Assembly: GCF_026157065.1 (NCBI RefSeq)
Contig: NZ_JANLGQ010000003.1
Span: forward strand, 372,001-436,000
Length of the DNA stretch: 64,000 nt
From: Enterococcus sp. HY326
Lineage (GTDB): Bacteria > Bacillota > Bacilli > Lactobacillales > Enterococcaceae
Reading direction: 5' to 3'
Shown: piece by piece, positions 53,597 to 62,329 of the stretch
How the letters are laid out: each line of letters opens with the position of its first letter
Position numbering within the stretch: the stretch's first letter is position 1
The notes under the pieces: generated by a model
What the model saw: only the letters and a program-made list of their open reading frames with translations
Databases searched by the model: none
Told to the model about the DNA's origin: nothing
Made by a program: the position numbers and the translations under genes

Positions 53597-54028
53597 ATGA
53601 TTGGCTTTATTGTGACAGGTCATGGCTCTTTTGCACCGGGACTAGTTGGAGCCGTTGAAATGATTGCTGGGGAACAGACAGCATTTCGGACGATTCCTTT
53701 TCTTGAAGGAGAAAGTATTGATGCTTTTGAAGAAAAAATGAAAGCGGAAACAACGACTCTTTTAAATGAAACAGGGGGTGTGATTATTTTTAGCGATTTG
53801 CTGGGAGGCAGTCCATTTAGAGCGGCTATGTTAGCGGCAGCAGATCAAGAAAAAGTCGAAGTTGTAGCAGGAACGAATTTGCCCATGCTAATCGAAGGCG
53901 TTGGCATGCGCAGTTTTGAAAAAAAACTTTCGGTATTGCTGACGAATTTATTAGAAACTGGTCAGGCTGGGATGGTCCATGCACAGTTACAGATTCGAGA
54001 AGACGAAGCAGAGGAAGAAGGAATTTAA
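53597..54028 (+). CDS. PTS mannose/sorbose-family IIA component
   Basis: A 143-residue cytosolic phosphocarrier. The phosphorylated residue is His9 in VTGHGSFAPGL, and SDLLGGSPFRAA is conserved. It takes phosphate from HPr and passes it to the IIB subunit. A separate IIA protein, as here, is typical of AgaF/amino-sugar systems rather than of the fused ManX type. AAGGAGG site upstream. Its stop overlaps the next ATG by one base. Confidence 0.93.
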   Translation: MIGFIVTGHGSFAPGLVGAVEMIAGEQTAFRTIPFLEGESIDAFEEKMKAETTTLLNETGGVIIFSDLLGGSPFRAAMLAAADQEKVEVVAGTNLPMLIEGVGMRSFEKKLSVLLTNLLETGQAGMVHAQLQIREDEAEEEGI

Positions 54029-54309
54029 TGATGTGGAATTATATTCTAGGTGCTTCAATTGTGATGATTGCTTTCTTACTTGTTTTTGCATTGCTTTACT
54101 TTATTGCAACCTCCAGAGGAATGAAGACACAGCGCAACCATTTTAAAGAGTTGCATCAAAAATTGGCAGTGGGTAATAAAGTAAAATTTTCAAATGGGAT
54201 TTATGGGAAAATCAACGCCATCAACGATAGTGAAACGGTTGATATTCAAATCAAATCGGGGGAAATCATGGAAGTTTCCCGCTATGCAATTTCAGAAATA
54301 ATTGAGTAA
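54028..54309 (+). CDS. YajC-like membrane protein inside the PTS operon
   Basis: A 93-residue protein with one transmembrane helix (about 7-29) and a small basic beta-rich domain (KLAVGNKVKFSNGIYGKINAI, then DIQIKSGEIMEVSRYAISEI), the pattern of YajC. Genuine YajC is an accessory of the Sec translocon. A YajC-like gene is also found in mannose-family PTS operons of streptococci that take up glycosaminoglycan sugars, so this one probably belongs to the transporter rather than to secretion. It is translationally coupled to IIA. Confidence 0.82.
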   Translation: MMWNYILGASIVMIAFLLVFALLYFIATSRGMKTQRNHFKELHQKLAVGNKVKFSNGIYGKINAINDSETVDIQIKSGEIMEVSRYAISEIIE

Positions 54310-54403
54310 TTGGTAAACTGAAATCATTTTTATATTTTATTGAACATTGAGAAAAAATTTAAAAAAAATAATCAAAATCATGAAGATGTAGGAGGAAGTA
54401 ATT

Positions 54404-54886
54404 ATGTCTGAACCAAATATTTTATTAACAAGAATTGATAATCGTCTAATTCATGGACAAGTGGCAACACAGTGGAATGGGACTTTAGGAGCTAATTTAA
54501 TCTTAGTTGCTAATGATAAGGTAGCCGTTGATAAGTTGCGGCAGGGCTTGATGGATATGGCGGCACCAAATGGCGTTCAAACTCGGTATTTCACGATTCA
54601 AAAAACCATAGATATTATCCACAAAGCATCACCAAAACAAAAAATCTTCATTATTGTCGAAAATCCTGAAGATGTTTTGAAATTAGTTGAAGGGGGAGTG
54701 CCAATTAAAAAGCTGAATATTGGGAATATGCATATGGCTGAAGGTAAACGGCAAGTTGCAACGACTGTTGCGGTGGATGATGCAGATGTTGCAGCCTTTA
54801 AAAAGCTGCAGGCAGATGGTGTGGAATTAGAAATACGTCGTGTTCCATCGACACCGATTGAGGACACAAACAAGCTATTTAGTTAA
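54404..54886 (+). CDS. PTS mannose/sorbose-family IIB component
   Basis: A 160-residue cytosolic subunit. The phosphorylated residue is His17 in RIDNRLIHGQVATQW. Downstream segments KLNIGNMHMAEGKRQVA and RRVPSTPIEDTNKLF match AgaV/ManL-type IIB proteins. It passes phosphate to the incoming sugar at the IIC/IID membrane complex. Strong AGGAGG site upstream. Confidence 0.93.
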   Translation: MSEPNILLTRIDNRLIHGQVATQWNGTLGANLILVANDKVAVDKLRQGLMDMAAPNGVQTRYFTIQKTIDIIHKASPKQKIFIIVENPEDVLKLVEGGVPIKKLNIGNMHMAEGKRQVATTVAVDDADVAAFKKLQADGVELEIRRVPSTPIEDTNKLFS

Positions 54887-54913
54887 TTCATTAAAAATTG
54901 GGGAGGAGTAAAG

Positions 54914-55717
54914 ATGGACTACAACATTGTACAGATTCTTTTAGTATTTATTGTTACCTTCATCGCTGCGATTGATCAGTTCAGCTTTTTGGAATCACTA
55001 TACCAGCCAATTGTGACAGGTATGGTTATCGGACTTATTTTAGGAGATTTACAAACTGGTTTAATCGTTGGCGGGACTTATCAGTTAATGACCATTGGGA
55101 ATATGCCAGTCGGAGGAGCTCAACCGCCTAATGCCGTTATCGGTGGGATTATGGCAGCAATCTTAGCCATTACCTTAAAATTAGAACCGACTGCTGCAGT
55201 AGCAACAGCAATTCCATTCTCATTATTAGGTCAGTATGGTGTGACTTTAATCTTTACATTAATGTCACCGTTAATGACTGTAGCTGATAATTATGCCCAC
55301 GAAGCAAATGACAAAGGAATTAATCGGCTTAATTATTTGGCTATGATTTTATTAGGAGCCGTTTTTGGGTTAGTTGTTACGTTATTCTTCATTGGTGGTG
55401 CAACCTTTGGTGAAACAGTTGTGAATGCAATTCCAGCTTGGCTGATGAATGGCTTATCAGCTGCAGGAGGCATGATGCGCTTTGTCGGTTTTGCTATCTT
55501 AATTAAAGTAATGATTTCTCGTGACATGTGGGGCTTTTACTTCTTGGGCTTTGCTTTAGCACTCGTTGTAACAGCTGCTTCTTCACTACAAGGTTCTGCT
55601 TTAATTATTTTGGCATTAATCGGCTTTGCTTTAGCTTTCTGGGACTTCCAAATTCAAACCAAATTCAAACAAACAGCTTCTGCTAATTCCTATGGAGGTG
55701 ACGAAGATGGCATATAA
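54914..55717 (+). CDS. PTS mannose/sorbose-family IIC component
   Basis: A 267-residue membrane subunit with several helices. AAIDQFSFLESLYQPIVTGMVIGLILGDLQTGLIVGGTYQL is the conserved IIC core, followed by GNMPVGGAQPPNAVIGGIMA. With IID it forms the sugar channel. GGGGAGGAG site. Its end overlaps the upstream in-frame extension of IID, and the IID start lies 11 bases before the IIC stop. Confidence 0.93.
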   Translation: MDYNIVQILLVFIVTFIAAIDQFSFLESLYQPIVTGMVIGLILGDLQTGLIVGGTYQLMTIGNMPVGGAQPPNAVIGGIMAAILAITLKLEPTAAVATAIPFSLLGQYGVTLIFTLMSPLMTVADNYAHEANDKGINRLNYLAMILLGAVFGLVVTLFFIGGATFGETVVNAIPAWLMNGLSAAGGMMRFVGFAILIKVMISRDMWGFYFLGFALALVVTAASSLQGSALIILALIGFALAFWDFQIQTKFKQTASANSYGGDEDGI

Positions 55718-56750
55718 TATTCCAGATAATTATCAAGACTTAACGCCAGGTGAACAACTGGACAAAAAGACTCTGAATAAAATGGTATGGCGTTCTCTTT
55801 TCCTGCAGGCTTCTTTTAACTATGAAAGAATGCAATCTGGAGGCTGGCTGTATGGAATTTTACCAGGCCTGAAGAAAATTCATAAAAACAAAGATGACTT
55901 GGCAGCTTCCATGAGTCATAACTTGGAATTCTTTAACACCCATCCATTCTTAGTAACTTTTGTAATGGGGATTGTTTTATCACTAGAACAAAATAAAGTC
56001 GATATTCCAACTATTCGGGCCGTGCGGGTTGCCGCAATGGGACCATTAGGTGGGATTGGGGATGCGCTGTTTTGGTTTACTTTAGTGCCAATCACTGCTG
56101 GGATTACCTCGAATATGGCAATCAATGGCAGTATCGCTGCACCATTTATTTTCCTACTGATTTTTAATATTGCTCAATTTGCAATTCGTTACTTCTTAAT
56201 GCACTGGTCTTATCGTTTAGGAACTGATGCGATTTCGATGCTGACGGAAAATGCTAAAGAATTTACACGGGCTGCCAGTATTCTTGGGATTTTCGTTGTA
56301 GGTGCCTTGACGGTGACCTTTGGTGGCACAACGATTGATGTAAAAATTCCTAATGGCGAGACGAGTCAAATTCATTCTGTGACGACAGTAGTTCCTGCTG
56401 GGGAAGAACATCGCTATGATGAATACATCTATAAAACAGATGACAATGGCAATCTGACAGATGAAGTACAAGATGCTGCAGATGGCGAAAAGTCACTTGG
56501 CGTTTCAGAATTGGCTTCTGGTGATTATGAAGTTACTTTTAATCAAGCAGACGTTGTACCAGTGACGATTGACTTACAAAGTATTTTAGATGGTATCTTA
56601 CCGAAAATTATTCCATTAGCAATTACATTATTACTGTATCTGCTAATGGCAAAACGAAATTGGACGCCATTAAAATGTATTGCCTTAATCTTAGTTTTAG
56701 GTCTATTAGGCTCAGGATTAGGATTGTGGCCGGGTATCTGGCCGCAATAG
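55707..56750 (+). CDS. PTS mannose/sorbose-family IID component with an inserted domain
   Basis: A 347-residue membrane subunit. The cytoplasmic N-terminal part (LNKMVWRSLFLQASFNYERMQ, GGWLYGILPGLKKI) and the GPLGGIGDALFWFTLVPI core are standard for the family. Between the helix ending near 205 and the amphipathic VPVTIDLQSILDGILPKIIPLAI (about 284-306), it carries about 75-80 residues, mostly polar (207-283; PNGETSQIHS to SGDYEVTFNQ). Family members that I know have a much shorter loop here and total about 270-300 residues. The extra segment is presumably extracytoplasmic and may help capture the substrate. Start ATG 55707 with GGAGG. Confidence 0.9.
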   Translation: MAYNIPDNYQDLTPGEQLDKKTLNKMVWRSLFLQASFNYERMQSGGWLYGILPGLKKIHKNKDDLAASMSHNLEFFNTHPFLVTFVMGIVLSLEQNKVDIPTIRAVRVAAMGPLGGIGDALFWFTLVPITAGITSNMAINGSIAAPFIFLLIFNIAQFAIRYFLMHWSYRLGTDAISMLTENAKEFTRAASILGIFVVGALTVTFGGTTIDVKIPNGETSQIHSVTTVVPAGEEHRYDEYIYKTDDNGNLTDEVQDAADGEKSLGVSELASGDYEVTFNQADVVPVTIDLQSILDGILPKIIPLAITLLLYLLMAKRNWTPLKCIALILVLGLLGSGLGLWPGIWPQ

Positions 56751-56763
56751 ATTGAAGGCTAAA

Positions 56764-56922
56764 CGAGGCTGTGACATAAGTTTTTGACAGAAAAATATTC
56801 GAACTATTTTTAAAGTGCTCCTAGAATTTAAGCAGTTTAGATTGCGAAAATAAAAATTTTAGATACTGTGAGAAATTACTGTTCGAGCATTCCCCTTCTG
56901 TTTTACTTATGGCTCAGTCTCG
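56764..56922 (+). repeat. Divergent member of the 160-bp repeat family, copy D
   Basis: Its arms cgaggctgtgacataagt and acttatggctcagtctcg match each other imperfectly, and its length (159) equals that of copies A-C. Inside, only short blocks align (cgaac, agtg, attgcga), so it is a distant or decayed member. It lies between the IID gene and gntR and, with the T-run after the right arm, can act as a terminator. Confidence 0.5.
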
Positions 56923-56959
56923 TTTTTTATTTTGAGAAGTGAAGGAAGAGTGATGATAG

Positions 56960-57682
56960 ATGACGATTCCGACTAAACAACCTCTTTATTCTCAAATGGT
57001 TGAAAAACTTAAGCTGACAATTGCGACAGCATTAAATCCGGGAGATCAATTGCCTTCTGAACACGATTTGATTGCAGATTTTAATGTCAGTCGTACTACA
57101 GTTCGTTTAGCATTAAAAGAGCTGGAGCGTTTGGGTTATATTTATCGAAAAAAAGGCAAGGGCAGTTTTGTCTCTGATAGAAATCAAAAGATGACTAACT
57201 TGTCTAAAAACTATAGCTTCACTGAACAGATGGAGCTTGCAGGGAAAAAAGCACAAACTCTTGTGCTGGAATTCAGTATTGTTCCTGCTACTTGCTTTTT
57301 AGCAAATGCCCTGCGTGTGAAACAAGATGAAGAGGTAATTAGACTTAAACGCTTGCGTTGTGGCGATGGTGAACCAATGATGCTGGAATTATCTTTTCTA
57401 CCGCAAAAAAAATTTGCTCAGTTAACTTTAGAAATGATTGAGGCTAAGCCTTTGTATGATATTTTTTTTGAGGAGTTTCATGAAGTGATTCGTTTCGCTG
57501 ACGAAGAGTTCTATGCCAGTGTTGCTAGTAAGGAGGATGCTGAGTTGTTGAACATTTCTTGTGGTTCTCCTGTCTTAAATTTAGTACGCACGACCTATAG
57601 TGATGAAAACGAAGTGATTGAATATACGTTAAGTGTTGCTCGTGGGGATTTATTTCACTATAAATATAGTTTCAAGCAGTAA
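56960..57682 (+). CDS. GntR/HutC-family regulator (UTRA domain)
   Basis: A 240-residue repressor. Residues 1-70 form the GntR winged helix (PLYSQMVEKLKLTI, PSEHDLIADFNVSRTTVRLALKELERLGYIYRKKGKGSFV). Residues 85-235 form a UTRA ligand domain (VIRLKRLRCGDGEPMMLELSFL, LYDIFFEEF, NLVRTTYSDENEVIEYTLSVARGD). NagR/DasR relatives sense glucosamine-6-phosphate or GlcNAc-6-phosphate. Its location between the PTS genes and nagA makes it the probable repressor of this operon. The start ATG is at 56960; an overlapping ATG at 56953 is out of frame. Confidence 0.9.
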   Translation: MTIPTKQPLYSQMVEKLKLTIATALNPGDQLPSEHDLIADFNVSRTTVRLALKELERLGYIYRKKGKGSFVSDRNQKMTNLSKNYSFTEQMELAGKKAQTLVLEFSIVPATCFLANALRVKQDEEVIRLKRLRCGDGEPMMLELSFLPQKKFAQLTLEMIEAKPLYDIFFEEFHEVIRFADEEFYASVASKEDAELLNISCGSPVLNLVRTTYSDENEVIEYTLSVARGDLFHYKYSFKQ

Positions 57683-57716
57683 GAATTGGTTTAATTTAGA
57701 GAAAGAGGATGAGAAT

Positions 57717-58868
57717 ATGCATTACCTGATTCAAGCCGAACGGTTCTTTTTAAGAGGCGGAATGGTTACTGGCGGTTATCTGGAGATTGTCGATGGCTGT
57801 TTTGGTACTTATTTTCCTGAGCTGCCAAAAGGCGACTGGGAGGTAAGGGATTATGGAACTAGTTGGATTGCTCCTGGTCTAGTTGATACTCATATTCATG
57901 GCTATAAAGGCCACGATGTCATGGACAATGATTTTGAAGGAATAAAAATCATGTCTGAAGGCCTGTTAAGCTGTGGGGTTACATCATTTTTACCGACGAC
58001 CTTAACCTCTGATCGTGAGACACTAAAAAATGTTAGTCGTACAATTGGTGAGCATTATCAAGAAGTCAACGGTGCAAAAATTCAGGGCATTTTCTTTGAA
58101 GGTCCCTTCTTTACCGAAAAACATAAAGGCGCCCAAAATCCTGGATATTTTAGCGATCCTAATTTAGAAGTTTTCCATGAGTGGCAAACTTTAGCGAAGG
58201 GTCTGATAAAAAAAATCGCCTTGGCTCCTGAGCGGGAAGGTACAACTGAATTTATCGAAGCCGTTACTAAAGAAGGTGTGCATGTCGCTTTAGGTCATAG
58301 TGATGCTAGTTATGAGCAAGCACGGGCGGCTGTCTATGCCGGTGCAGATATTTTTGTTCACACGTATAATGGTATGAGCGGTTTGAATCACCGGGAACCG
58401 GCGATGGTTGGAACAGCAATGGCAACTCAAGAGACCGTGGCAGAATTAATCTGCGATGGGCATCATGTGCATCCAGCCGCTGCTAAAGCTCTTATTAGAA
58501 GTAAATCACCAGATAAAGTTGCTTTAATCACCGATTGTATGCGGGCAGGAGGAATGCCTGAAGGAGAATATATTTTAGGAGAATTTCCAGTTATTGTGAA
58601 AGATGGGGCTGCTCGCTTGAAAGATGGCGATAGTTTAGCTGGCAGTATTCTCGAATTATTCCAAGGTGTAAAAAATGTTATCAAGTGGGACCTGACTTCA
58701 GTTGAAGAAGCCATTCGCATGGCATCTTATGTACCTGCTGTCAGTGTGGGGATTGAAAATCAATGCGGCAGTATTCAAAAAGGCCATGAAGCTGATTTTA
58801 TCGTGATTACTCCTGCAGTAGAATTGAAAGAAACCTATTTGAACGGACAATCCGTCTATAAAAAATAA
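57717..58868 (+). CDS. nagA: N-acetylglucosamine-6-phosphate deacetylase
   Basis: A 383-residue amidohydrolase that removes acetate from GlcNAc-6-P (or GalNAc-6-P). Metal and catalytic motifs are VDTHIHGYKGHDVMD, FFEGPFFTEKHKGAQNP, LGHSDASYEQ, HTYNGMSGLNHREPA and the catalytic Asp in LITDCMRAGG. It processes the sugar delivered by the upstream PTS. Deaminase (nagB) or an aldolase branch is not present here, so the exact hexosamine is open. The start is placed at 57717 behind AGAGGA; gntR is 34 bases upstream. Confidence 0.92.
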   Translation: MHYLIQAERFFLRGGMVTGGYLEIVDGCFGTYFPELPKGDWEVRDYGTSWIAPGLVDTHIHGYKGHDVMDNDFEGIKIMSEGLLSCGVTSFLPTTLTSDRETLKNVSRTIGEHYQEVNGAKIQGIFFEGPFFTEKHKGAQNPGYFSDPNLEVFHEWQTLAKGLIKKIALAPEREGTTEFIEAVTKEGVHVALGHSDASYEQARAAVYAGADIFVHTYNGMSGLNHREPAMVGTAMATQETVAELICDGHHVHPAAAKALIRSKSPDKVALITDCMRAGGMPEGEYILGEFPVIVKDGAARLKDGDSLAGSILELFQGVKNVIKWDLTSVEEAIRMASYVPAVSVGIENQCGSIQKGHEADFIVITPAVELKETYLNGQSVYKK

Positions 58869-58875
58869 TTTTTTT

Positions 58876-58913
58876 AAAGGTTGTGATGTATTCAAAACCA
58901 TCACAGCCTTTTT
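58876..58913 (+). terminator. Terminator after nagA
   Basis: AAAGGTTGTGATG pairs with CATCACAGCCTTT (one G-T pair), followed by T. It shares the ggctgtga theme of the repeats. Confidence 0.88.
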
Positions 58914-59029
58914 GATTGCTAACTTTTCCTAATCACCAGCATTTTAGGTTTAGCTTTTTAGCAAAATGTGCTAAAGTGGATAAGGATTAACGGAGCCTTG
59001 TCGTAAGGTGTTCCATGGAGGGATTTACA

Positions 59030-59803
59030 GTGATTTTTGATTCACATACACATTTAAATGCAGAACAATTTAACGAAGACATTCCAGAAACAATCGCTCG
59101 GGCTAAGGAGCTTGGCGTGACTGAAATGGCGGTGGTTGGTTTTGATACGCCCACGATTGCAAAATCGCTGGCGTTAAGTGCTGAATATTCAGATATTTAT
59201 AGCATTATTGGTTGGCATCCAACTGAGGCTGGCAGCTATTCAGAAAGTATTGAAAAAGATTTGCTGGAAAAATTGACTTTGCCCAAGGTGGTTGCCCTCG
59301 GTGAAATTGGTTTGGATTATTATTGGATGGAAGATCCAAAGGAAGTTCAAGAAAAAGTTTTTCGCCGGCAAATTGCGATTGCAAAAGAATTCGGGTTGCC
59401 GATTAGCATTCATATGCGGGATGCGATTGAGGATACTTATCGTGTATTGCAGGATGAGGAGGTTCAAGCAATCGGTGGAATTATGCACAGCTTCAGCGGT
59501 GATGGAGAATGGGCGAAAAAATTTCTTGATTTGGGAATGCATATCTCCTTTAGCGGTGTCGTGACCTTCAAGAAGGCATTAGAAGTGCAGGAGGCTGCTA
59601 AAATTGTGCCACTAGATAAACTGCTAGTTGAAACAGATGCCCCATATTTGGCGCCGGTTCCTTATCGTGGCAAGCGCAATGAGCCAGGTTATACTCGTTA
59701 CACGGTGGAAAAAATTGCTGAGCTGCGGGAAATTCCTTTTGACGAAGTAGCTGAAATGACCCGACAAAATGCCCACAAGCTTTTTGGTATCGCTAATGAC
59801 TAA
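59030..59803 (+). CDS. TatD-family metal-dependent DNase
   Basis: A 257-residue TIM-barrel nuclease. The metal ligands are in [29 protein letters not shown] and ETDAPYLAP. TatD enzymes remove 3' nucleotides from DNA and help in DNA repair or fragmentation. I choose GTG 59030 (GGAGGG at 7 bases); the ATG at 59015 overlaps that ribosome site. It is first in a tatD-rnmV-rsmA operon, a common Firmicute order. Confidence 0.92.
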   Translation: MIFDSHTHLNAEQFNEDIPETIARAKELGVTEMAVVGFDTPTIAKSLALSAEYSDIYSIIGWHPTEAGSYSESIEKDLLEKLTLPKVVALGEIGLDYYWMEDPKEVQEKVFRRQIAIAKEFGLPISIHMRDAIEDTYRVLQDEEVQAIGGIMHSFSGDGEWAKKFLDLGMHISFSGVVTFKKALEVQEAAKIVPLDKLLVETDAPYLAPVPYRGKRNEPGYTRYTVEKIAELREIPFDEVAEMTRQNAHKLFGIAND

Positions 59804-60383
59804 ACCAATTATTGAAGAAATTATTGTTGTAGAGGGCAAAGACGATACGAGAAGACTGCAGGAAGTTGTGGTGGCTGATACGATTGAAACCATTGGATCT
59901 GCGATTAATGATGCTATTTTAGAACAAATTGAACATGCCCAAGAAACACGGGGCGTGATTGTTTTTACAGATCCAGATTTTTCCGGTGAAAAAATTCGCA
60001 AGAAAATTATGGAAGTAGTGCCGGATGCCAAGCACGCCTTTTTGGCAAGGCGGGATGCAGCACCGATGAAGGGCTCTTACAAGAGCTTAGGCGTAGAACA
60101 CGCCAGTGACAATGCCATTTTAGAAGCGCTGAAGAGCGTAAGTACGCCTTTGACAGCGGCTGAAGAGGCAGAACAGCTGAACTATCCGATAATTTCCAAA
60201 AATGATTTGCTGGAGTTTGGTCTGATAGCCGGCGATAAAGCCAAGGAACGGCGGGAACGTCTCGGAGAAATTTTGCGAATTGGTTATACGAATGGCAAAC
60301 AACTAGAAAAAAGGTTACGAATGTTTCGCATCACCCCCAAGGAATTGGCGGTTGCGATGAAACAAGTGGAGGAATTAATTTGA
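59796..60383 (+). CDS. rnmV: Ribonuclease M5
   Basis: A 195-residue TOPRIM endonuclease that trims 5S rRNA precursors. TOPRIM motifs are [13 protein letters not shown] near the N-terminus and [12 protein letters not shown] in the middle; [20 protein letters not shown] is typical of RNase M5. The start at 59796 overlaps the tatD stop (ATGACTAA) and implies translational coupling, as the ribosome site is weak. Confidence 0.94.
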   Translation: MTKPIIEEIIVVEGKDDTRRLQEVVVADTIETIGSAINDAILEQIEHAQETRGVIVFTDPDFSGEKIRKKIMEVVPDAKHAFLARRDAAPMKGSYKSLGVEHASDNAILEALKSVSTPLTAAEEAEQLNYPIISKNDLLEFGLIAGDKAKERRERLGEILRIGYTNGKQLEKRLRMFRITPKELAVAMKQVEELI

Positions 60384-61267
60384 GTCAACGAGATATTGCG
60401 ACACCTTCAAGAACCCGTGAAATTCTTGAAGAACACGGCTTTTCCTTTAAGAAAAGTCTGGGACAAAATTTTTTAACCGAGCCGAATATTTTACGGAAAA
60501 TTGTCGAGACAGCTAACATTAATTACGAAACTAACGTCATTGAAGTTGGCCCGGGTATCGGGGCCTTAACGGAGCAATTAGCTCGCTCAGCTAAAGAGGT
60601 ATTAGCCTTTGAAATTGATGAGCGGCTAATTCCAGTTTTGGCGGATACTCTAGCGCCATACCCGAATGTGACCGTGATTAACGAAGATATTTTGAAGACC
60701 AATTTACCGGAGAAGGTTAAATTATTTAAAGAGGTTCTACCGCTTAAAGTCGTAGCGAATCTGCCGTACTACATCACAACGCCGATTATGATGCACTTTT
60801 TGGAATCTGAGATTAAAGTCAGCGAGATGGTCGTGATGATGCAAAAGGAAGTGGCAGATCGAATTTCTGCTCAGCCGGAGACAAAAGCTTACGGCTCCTT
60901 GAGTATTGCTGTACAGTATTACATGGAAGCTAGCTTAGCTTTTATCGTCCCGAAAACAGTTTTCATGCCACAGCCCAATGTGGACTCTGCTATTTTAAAA
61001 TTAGTGCGGCGTGAGCAGCCGGCAGTGACTGTCAGCAATGAAAAAGAATTTTTCAAATTGACCAAGGCGGCCTTTCAGTCCCGTCGCAAAACCTTATGGA
61101 ATAATTTGCAACAGACCTTTGGCAAAGAGCCAGCCACAAAAGAATGGCTGGCAAAAAGTTTAGCGGAGGCGGCTATTGATCCACAACGCCGTGGCGAGAC
61201 TCTCTCTTTATCAGAATTTGCAGAGTTAAGTAATGCGATGGAGGCATTGAAGCCAACAGATAAATAA
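60380..61267 (+). CDS. rsmA: 16S rRNA dimethyladenosine transferase
   Basis: A 295-residue SAM-dependent methyltransferase that dimethylates two adjacent adenines near the 3' end of 16S rRNA. Motifs are [38 protein letters not shown] and the catalytic [10 protein letters not shown]. Also known as ksgA; its loss gives kasugamycin resistance. The TTG start overlaps the rnmV stop, with GGAGG upstream. Ends with a terminator. Confidence 0.96.
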   Translation: MSQRDIATPSRTREILEEHGFSFKKSLGQNFLTEPNILRKIVETANINYETNVIEVGPGIGALTEQLARSAKEVLAFEIDERLIPVLADTLAPYPNVTVINEDILKTNLPEKVKLFKEVLPLKVVANLPYYITTPIMMHFLESEIKVSEMVVMMQKEVADRISAQPETKAYGSLSIAVQYYMEASLAFIVPKTVFMPQPNVDSAILKLVRREQPAVTVSNEKEFFKLTKAAFQSRRKTLWNNLQQTFGKEPATKEWLAKSLAEAAIDPQRRGETLSLSEFAELSNAMEALKPTDK

Positions 61268-61282
61268 AAAATTTTCAGGAAC

Positions 61283-61320
61283 CAATCTCTAAAGTGTTTA
61301 GCCTAGAGATTGTTTTTTTT
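61283..61320 (+). terminator. Terminator after rsmA
   Basis: caatctcta pairs with tagagattg, followed by T8. Confidence 0.9.
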
Positions 61321-61362
61321 CATGAAATTATTTTCAAAATAAATTTCAGAAAAAGTTGCTTG

Positions 61363-61422
61363 GTGTCTTGACACATAATCGGAAAATCTATACACTTAAG
61401 ACAATTCGAATCTGTCATGACA
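61363..61422 (+). promoter_or_regulatory. Strong promoter with two TGTC-GACA operators
   Basis: A -35 TTGACA (61368-61373), 17 bp, and -10 TACACT (61391-61396) drive the ECF gene. One palindrome, GTGTCTTGACAC (61363-61374), overlaps the -35. A second, TGTCATGACA (61413-61422), lies downstream of the start. The two are near-inverse copies (GGTGTCwTGACA). The form resembles, from memory, the operator of the niacin-responsive repressor NiaR. Confidence 0.78.
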
Positions 61423-61474
61423 CCTTTTAGTTTTTAAATTGATTATTTCTGCAACAGCAGAAGGAGGAAAAAGT

Positions 61475-62104
61475 GTGAAAACCAAAAATTCTGTACGTCA
61501 GTTAACCATTGCGGCTTTGTTGATTGCGATGGGTATTATTATTCCAATGGTTATGCCAAAGATTGTTATCGGACCAGCATCTTTTACATTAGCTAGCCAT
61601 GTGCCATTATTTATTGCAATGTTTATTTCACCGGCTGTGGCTGTGGCTGTAGCTTTAGGAACGGCTTTTGGCTTCTTTGTCTCACTGCCATTAGTTGTGG
61701 CATTAAGAGCATTATCCCATTTAGTTTTTGCGATTATCGGCTCGCTTTACCTACAAAAAAATCCCGGCATTTTAATGACAAATGGCCGCTTTACTTTGTT
61801 TAATTGGAAATTTCAAAGCTATAACGTGATTTTAGGCATTATTCATGCGGCAGTGGAGATGGTGGTTGTCAGTGTCTTTTTCTTTGGCGGAAATATGCCA
61901 GAGGTTTATTACACGCAAGGATTTTTCTACACGGTATTTGTTTTATTGGGAGTTGGCGGTTTTGTTCATAGCCTAGTGGATTACAACATTGCTTACTTTG
62001 TGGCTAATCTTCTCAGCAAACAAATTGATATTCCTGTTTTTACAAAAGCCAAGGCTTTAGCGAAAACTGAAACGCCTGATTTGAAAAAAGTTCCGAGTGT
62101 CTAA
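61475..62104 (+). CDS. niaX: ECF transporter S component, probably for niacin
   Basis: A 209-residue membrane protein with about six helices, starting VRQLTIAALLIAMGIIIPMVMP. The block IGPASFTLASHVPLFIAMFISPAVAVAVALGTAFGF and the RALSHLVFAIIGSLYL segment resemble NiaX-type S components, which hand niacin to the shared ECF module (EcfA, EcfA', EcfT) not found in the window. The GTG start has AAGGAGG 7 bases upstream. Paired operator boxes around the promoter and the presence of pncB-nadE support a niacin role. The specific ligand is inference; the ECF S class is more certain. Confidence 0.72.
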   Translation: MKTKNSVRQLTIAALLIAMGIIIPMVMPKIVIGPASFTLASHVPLFIAMFISPAVAVAVALGTAFGFFVSLPLVVALRALSHLVFAIIGSLYLQKNPGILMTNGRFTLFNWKFQSYNVILGIIHAAVEMVVVSVFFFGGNMPEVYYTQGFFYTVFVLLGVGGFVHSLVDYNIAYFVANLLSKQIDIPVFTKAKALAKTETPDLKKVPSV

Positions 62105-62117
62105 AACGCATAATGTG

Positions 62118-62151
62118 AAAAGACCAAAGTCTGCGCAGACTTTGGTCTTTT
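62118..62151 (+). terminator. Terminator after the ECF gene
   Basis: A perfect 17-bp palindrome with practically no loop, AAAAGACCAAAGTCTGC and its complement, followed by a T-rich run. Confidence 0.9.
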
Positions 62152-62183
62152 CTTTTACTATCAAAAAAGGGTAGGAGTATAAA

Positions 62184-62267
62184 ATGAAATCTGCGGTCGT
62201 CAGATTTGCCAAACTTTGTCATCGGCTGAAAAAGAAAGTTTTATACTATACAAATATCTTAGCATAG
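62184..62267 (+). CDS. Possible 27-residue basic peptide
   Basis: A short frame, starting MKSAVVRFAKLCHRLKKK, begins with ATG behind TAGGAG at a suitable distance. It lies between two terminator hairpins. The peptide is basic and amphipathic. No promoter is obvious and no family is recognised, so it may be chance. Confidence 0.3.
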   Translation: MKSAVVRFAKLCHRLKKKVLYYTNILA

Positions 62268-62313
62268 CGACCTAAATTCTCTAGTAATTGTGCTGGAGGT
62301 CGCAAGCATTTTT
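62268..62313. terminator. Hairpin between the small ORF and flavin reductase gene
   Basis: GCGACCT pairs with AGGTCGC around a 23-base loop, followed on the plus strand by a T7 run. It may end transcription from the left, or serve the opposite gene. Confidence 0.55.
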
Positions 62314-62329
62314 TTAAAAATACAAAGAA

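Noticed and set aside
59624-60031. 135-codon minus-strand frame opposite tatD and rnmV
   Set aside because: Antisense to two well-identified genes, without a ribosome site.
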